From Tubiluchus corallicola (Eukaryota; Priapulida; Priapulimorpha; Priapulimorphida; Tubiluchidae): a stretch of 25,461 bases of DNA. Position 1 is the first letter of the stretch; each line of letters begins with the position of its first letter. Where the stretch lies: NCBI GenBank assembly GCA_030141605.1, contig JAQGDQ010000270.1:203020-228480 (forward strand), read 5' to 3'. Below the pieces are notes generated by a model. The model saw only the letters and a program-made list of their open reading frames with translations, ran no database searches and was not told the DNA's origin. Shown here piece by piece: positions 23,357 to 25,461 of this stretch. A program made the translations under genes and the position numbers.

Positions 23357-24433
23357 ATGCATAGAGTTTTTAATGGTATATACAGAGATCGAAAGGTACT
23401 TATAACGGGTCATACTGGCTTTAAAGGTTCCTGGTTGAGTTTGCTTCTTCATAAGTTGGGGGCAGATGTCTATGGGTATGCCCTTGAACCATTAACTACT
23501 CCCAGTCTGTTTAGAGAGGCAAAAATCGAAGGTCTTATCACTTCCTACATTGGGGATATTTGTGATTATGATAATTTGCTTGAAGTGTTAAAGCAGGTAG
23601 AGCCGGAAATAGTTATTCATATGGCTGCTCAGTCATTAGTTCGCGAGTCGTACAAGGCACCTGTTGAGACCTACTCGGTGAATGTAATGGGGAGTGTTCA
23701 TCTGTTGGAGGCTTGTCGTTATGTTTCGAGTGTTAAAGCCATTGTAAATGTAACTACTGATAAGTGTTATGAAAATAGGGAGTGGTACTGGGGTTATCGT
23801 GAGAATGAACCGATGGGAGGTAACGATCCATACTCCAGTAGTAAAGGGTGCTCGGAGTTGGTGACATCTACTTACCGTAACTCCTATTTTAATCCCAAAG
23901 AGTATGATAAACATGGTGTGGCATTGGCCTCTGCACGTGCGGGAAATGCTATTGGTGGTGGTGACTGGGCCAACGACCGCCTAGTACCTGATTTTATTCG
24001 TGCTGTTTCCAGTCAGGAGAAGGTAAAGATTCGATATCCGCATGCAGTTCGCCCATGGCAGCATGTGCTTGAGCCGTTAGCGGGGTATTTAAAATTGGCA
24101 TCTATGTTGTATGTTGAGGGTTGCAAGTACTCGGGAGGGTGGAATTTTGGGCCAGATGAATCAGATGTGAGAAGTGTTAAATGGGTTGTTCAAAACATTT
24201 GTGATCTTTGGGGGAATGATGCCTCTTTTGAAGTTGATACGCTTCATCAGTCGATTTATGAAGCCAATCATCTTAAGCTGGATTGTTCAAAAGCTAAAAC
24301 GGAGTTAAACTGGACACCTAAGTGGAGCATTAAGTCCGCCCTAAGAAATGTTGTTGAATGGAACAAAGCGTTTAGCAATGGGGAGAATGCAAGAGAGGTA
24401 ACGCTGGCTCAGATTACTCAATATTTTTCATAA
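23357..24433 (+). CDS. rfbG: CDP-glucose 4,6-dehydratase
   Basis: RfbG converts CDP-glucose to CDP-4-dehydro-6-deoxyglucose. It is an extended short-chain dehydrogenase with the NAD-binding GHTGFKGSWL at the N-terminus, DICDYDNLLEVL, HMAAQSLVRESY, NVTTDKCYENREW with the catalytic Thr-Asp-Lys region, and the YxxxK pair in DPYSSSKGC. GGGDWANDRLVPD, RPWQHVLEP and WNFGPDE follow. From ATG at 23357 (MHRVFNGIYRD) it has 358 residues, normal for the family. A TTG at 23306 would add 17 residues and is unlikely. rfbH starts 20 bases after its stop. Confidence 0.96.
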   Translation: MHRVFNGIYRDRKVLITGHTGFKGSWLSLLLHKLGADVYGYALEPLTTPSLFREAKIEGLITSYIGDICDYDNLLEVLKQVEPEIVIHMAAQSLVRESYKAPVETYSVNVMGSVHLLEACRYVSSVKAIVNVTTDKCYENREWYWGYRENEPMGGNDPYSSSKGCSELVTSTYRNSYFNPKEYDKHGVALASARAGNAIGGGDWANDRLVPDFIRAVSSQEKVKIRYPHAVRPWQHVLEPLAGYLKLASMLYVEGCKYSGGWNFGPDESDVRSVKWVVQNICDLWGNDASFEVDTLHQSIYEANHLKLDCSKAKTELNWTPKWSIKSALRNVVEWNKAFSNGENAREVTLAQITQYFS

Positions 24434-24453
24434 TCTATAAATTTGGTTAGAGC

Positions 24454-25461
24454 ATGACAGATTGCAATCAACTTCGGAAAGATATTATTTTAAAGACAAA
24501 GGAGTACTACCAGGCGTGCTTTGCGGAGAGGGAGTTTATTCCTGGCAAAACATGGGTGAGTTACGCTGGGCGTGTTTTTGATGAGAAGGAGATTTGTAAC
24601 GCTGTTGAGGCCTCTTTGGATTTCTGGTTAACAGAAGGTAGGTATGCCAAGAGGTTTTCGAAGCAAATTGCTGATTTTTTGGATGTTGAGCATGTGATGT
24701 TGACCAGTTCTGGCTCATCTGCGAACTTGCTGGCTTTTTCGGCGTTGACTTCAGATAAGCTGGGAGATAGGAGGCTGAAGGCGGGAGATGAAGTTATTTC
24801 TGTAGCAGCAGGATTTCCCACTACCGTTGCTCCTATTATGCAGTATGGCTTAGTTCCTGTTTTTATTGATGTTGATATTCCGACATACAATATCAACATT
24901 GAGATGATGCAAGCAGCAATAACTTCCAAGACTCGTTGTATTTTTATTGCACATACACTTGGGAACCCATTTGATATTGATGAGGTAATGCGGTTGGCGA
25001 AGAAGTATAATTTGTGGGTTATTGAGGATAATTGTGATGCATTAGGGAGTGAGTACAAAGGGAAAAGGACTGGCTCATATGCGCATCTGTCAACACTATC
25101 ATTTTATCCGGCTCATCATATTACGACAGGCGAAGGAGGGGCAGTATGCACTAAGGATCCGCAATTGGCATCTCTGGTGAGAACATTCAGGGACTGGGGT
25201 AGGGACTGCTACTGTACAGGAGGGAAGAGTAGTACCTGTGGAAAGCGCTTTTCTCAATCATTTGGTAATTTGCCACACGGCTTTGATCATAAGTATGTTT
25301 ATTCAGAGGTTGGTTATAATTTAAAGATAACTGATATTCAGGCTGCTATAGGTGTTGCTCAGATTGACAAACTTGCTGAGTTTTGTGCCAGGCGGAAAGA
25401 AAACTTCAAGAGATGGGTTCATATTTTTACAAAGTATCATAACTATTTTATTTTACCTAAG
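24454..25461 (+). CDS. rfbH: CDP-4-dehydro-6-deoxyglucose 3-dehydratase (E1), partial
   Basis: RfbH removes the 3-hydroxyl of CDP-4-keto-6-deoxyglucose using PMP and a [2Fe-2S] centre, together with a separate reductase. The frame from ATG at 24454 is open to the window end with 336 residues visible and the C-terminus missing. SSGSSANLLAFSAL and IEDNCDALGSEYKG belong to the aspartate-aminotransferase fold. In SFYPAHHITTGEGG a His (residue 221) stands where transaminases have the PLP-binding Lys; this change is the hallmark of the E1 dehydratase. The cysteine-rich CYCTGGKSSTCGKRF segment fits the iron-sulphur ligands. It starts 20 bases after rfbG. The reductase and the last sugar-specific epimerase/reductase should lie beyond the window. 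Confidence 0.96.
   Translation, partial: MTDCNQLRKDIILKTKEYYQACFAEREFIPGKTWVSYAGRVFDEKEICNAVEASLDFWLTEGRYAKRFSKQIADFLDVEHVMLTSSGSSANLLAFSALTSDKLGDRRLKAGDEVISVAAGFPTTVAPIMQYGLVPVFIDVDIPTYNINIEMMQAAITSKTRCIFIAHTLGNPFDIDEVMRLAKKYNLWVIEDNCDALGSEYKGKRTGSYAHLSTLSFYPAHHITTGEGGAVCTKDPQLASLVRTFRDWGRDCYCTGGKSSTCGKRFSQSFGNLPHGFDHKYVYSEVGYNLKITDIQAAIGVAQIDKLAEFCARRKENFKRWVHIFTKYHNYFILPK

Overview
The window looks like chromosome of a Bacteroidota bacterium, probably of the Bacteroidales/Marinilabiliales type. The evidence is a tmRNA whose tag reads GENNYALAA, a Rho factor with a long glutamine-rich N-terminal insertion, a primary-type sigma factor of only 283 residues, an ffh-folD gene pair, and -7 promoter elements of the TAnnTTTG type before many genes. 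Species cannot be told from the sequence alone.

Region 1 (1 to about 6226) is an AT-rich accessory island. On the minus strand it holds a two-gene module: a lipoprotein broken by one stop codon and a small two-helix membrane protein. Inverted copies of an attC-like site bracket this module, and a frameshifted tyrosine recombinase lies next to it. Then come an intact nucleotidyltransferase-HEPN fusion, a 730-base stretch without a recognisable gene but with a 167-base foldback and a second long hairpin, a small helical ORF, and a frameshifted large serine recombinase. The 3' end of the recombinase ORF is antisense to the end of ssrA, which marks ssrA as the likely integration target. Three of the six protein genes of this island are disrupted, while every core gene to its right is intact.

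Region 2 (6227 to 16.4 kb) is housekeeping. The minus strand carries a sigma-70 factor, rpe and ssrA. The plus strand carries rho, with eight near-identical 30-bp repeats plus one degenerate copy encoding a Q-rich linker. The minus strand then carries ffh-folD-M48 peptidase as a probable operon, with argS upstream under its own promoter.

Region 3 (16.7 to 25.46 kb) is all on the plus strand: a membrane-anchored lytic transglycosylase behind a near-ideal Bacteroidota promoter, uvrA, a uridine-kinase-like nucleoside kinase with a TGS domain, and then the start of a surface-polysaccharide cluster (rfbF, rfbG, rfbH). The three rfb enzymes turn glucose-1-phosphate into CDP-glucose, then CDP-4-keto-6-deoxyglucose, then its 3-deoxy product, for 3,6-dideoxyhexoses. 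rfbH runs off the window end.

The least explained parts are the bracketed lipoprotein/membrane-protein cassette, the long foldback at 3921-4087, and the tandem-repeat insertion in Rho.
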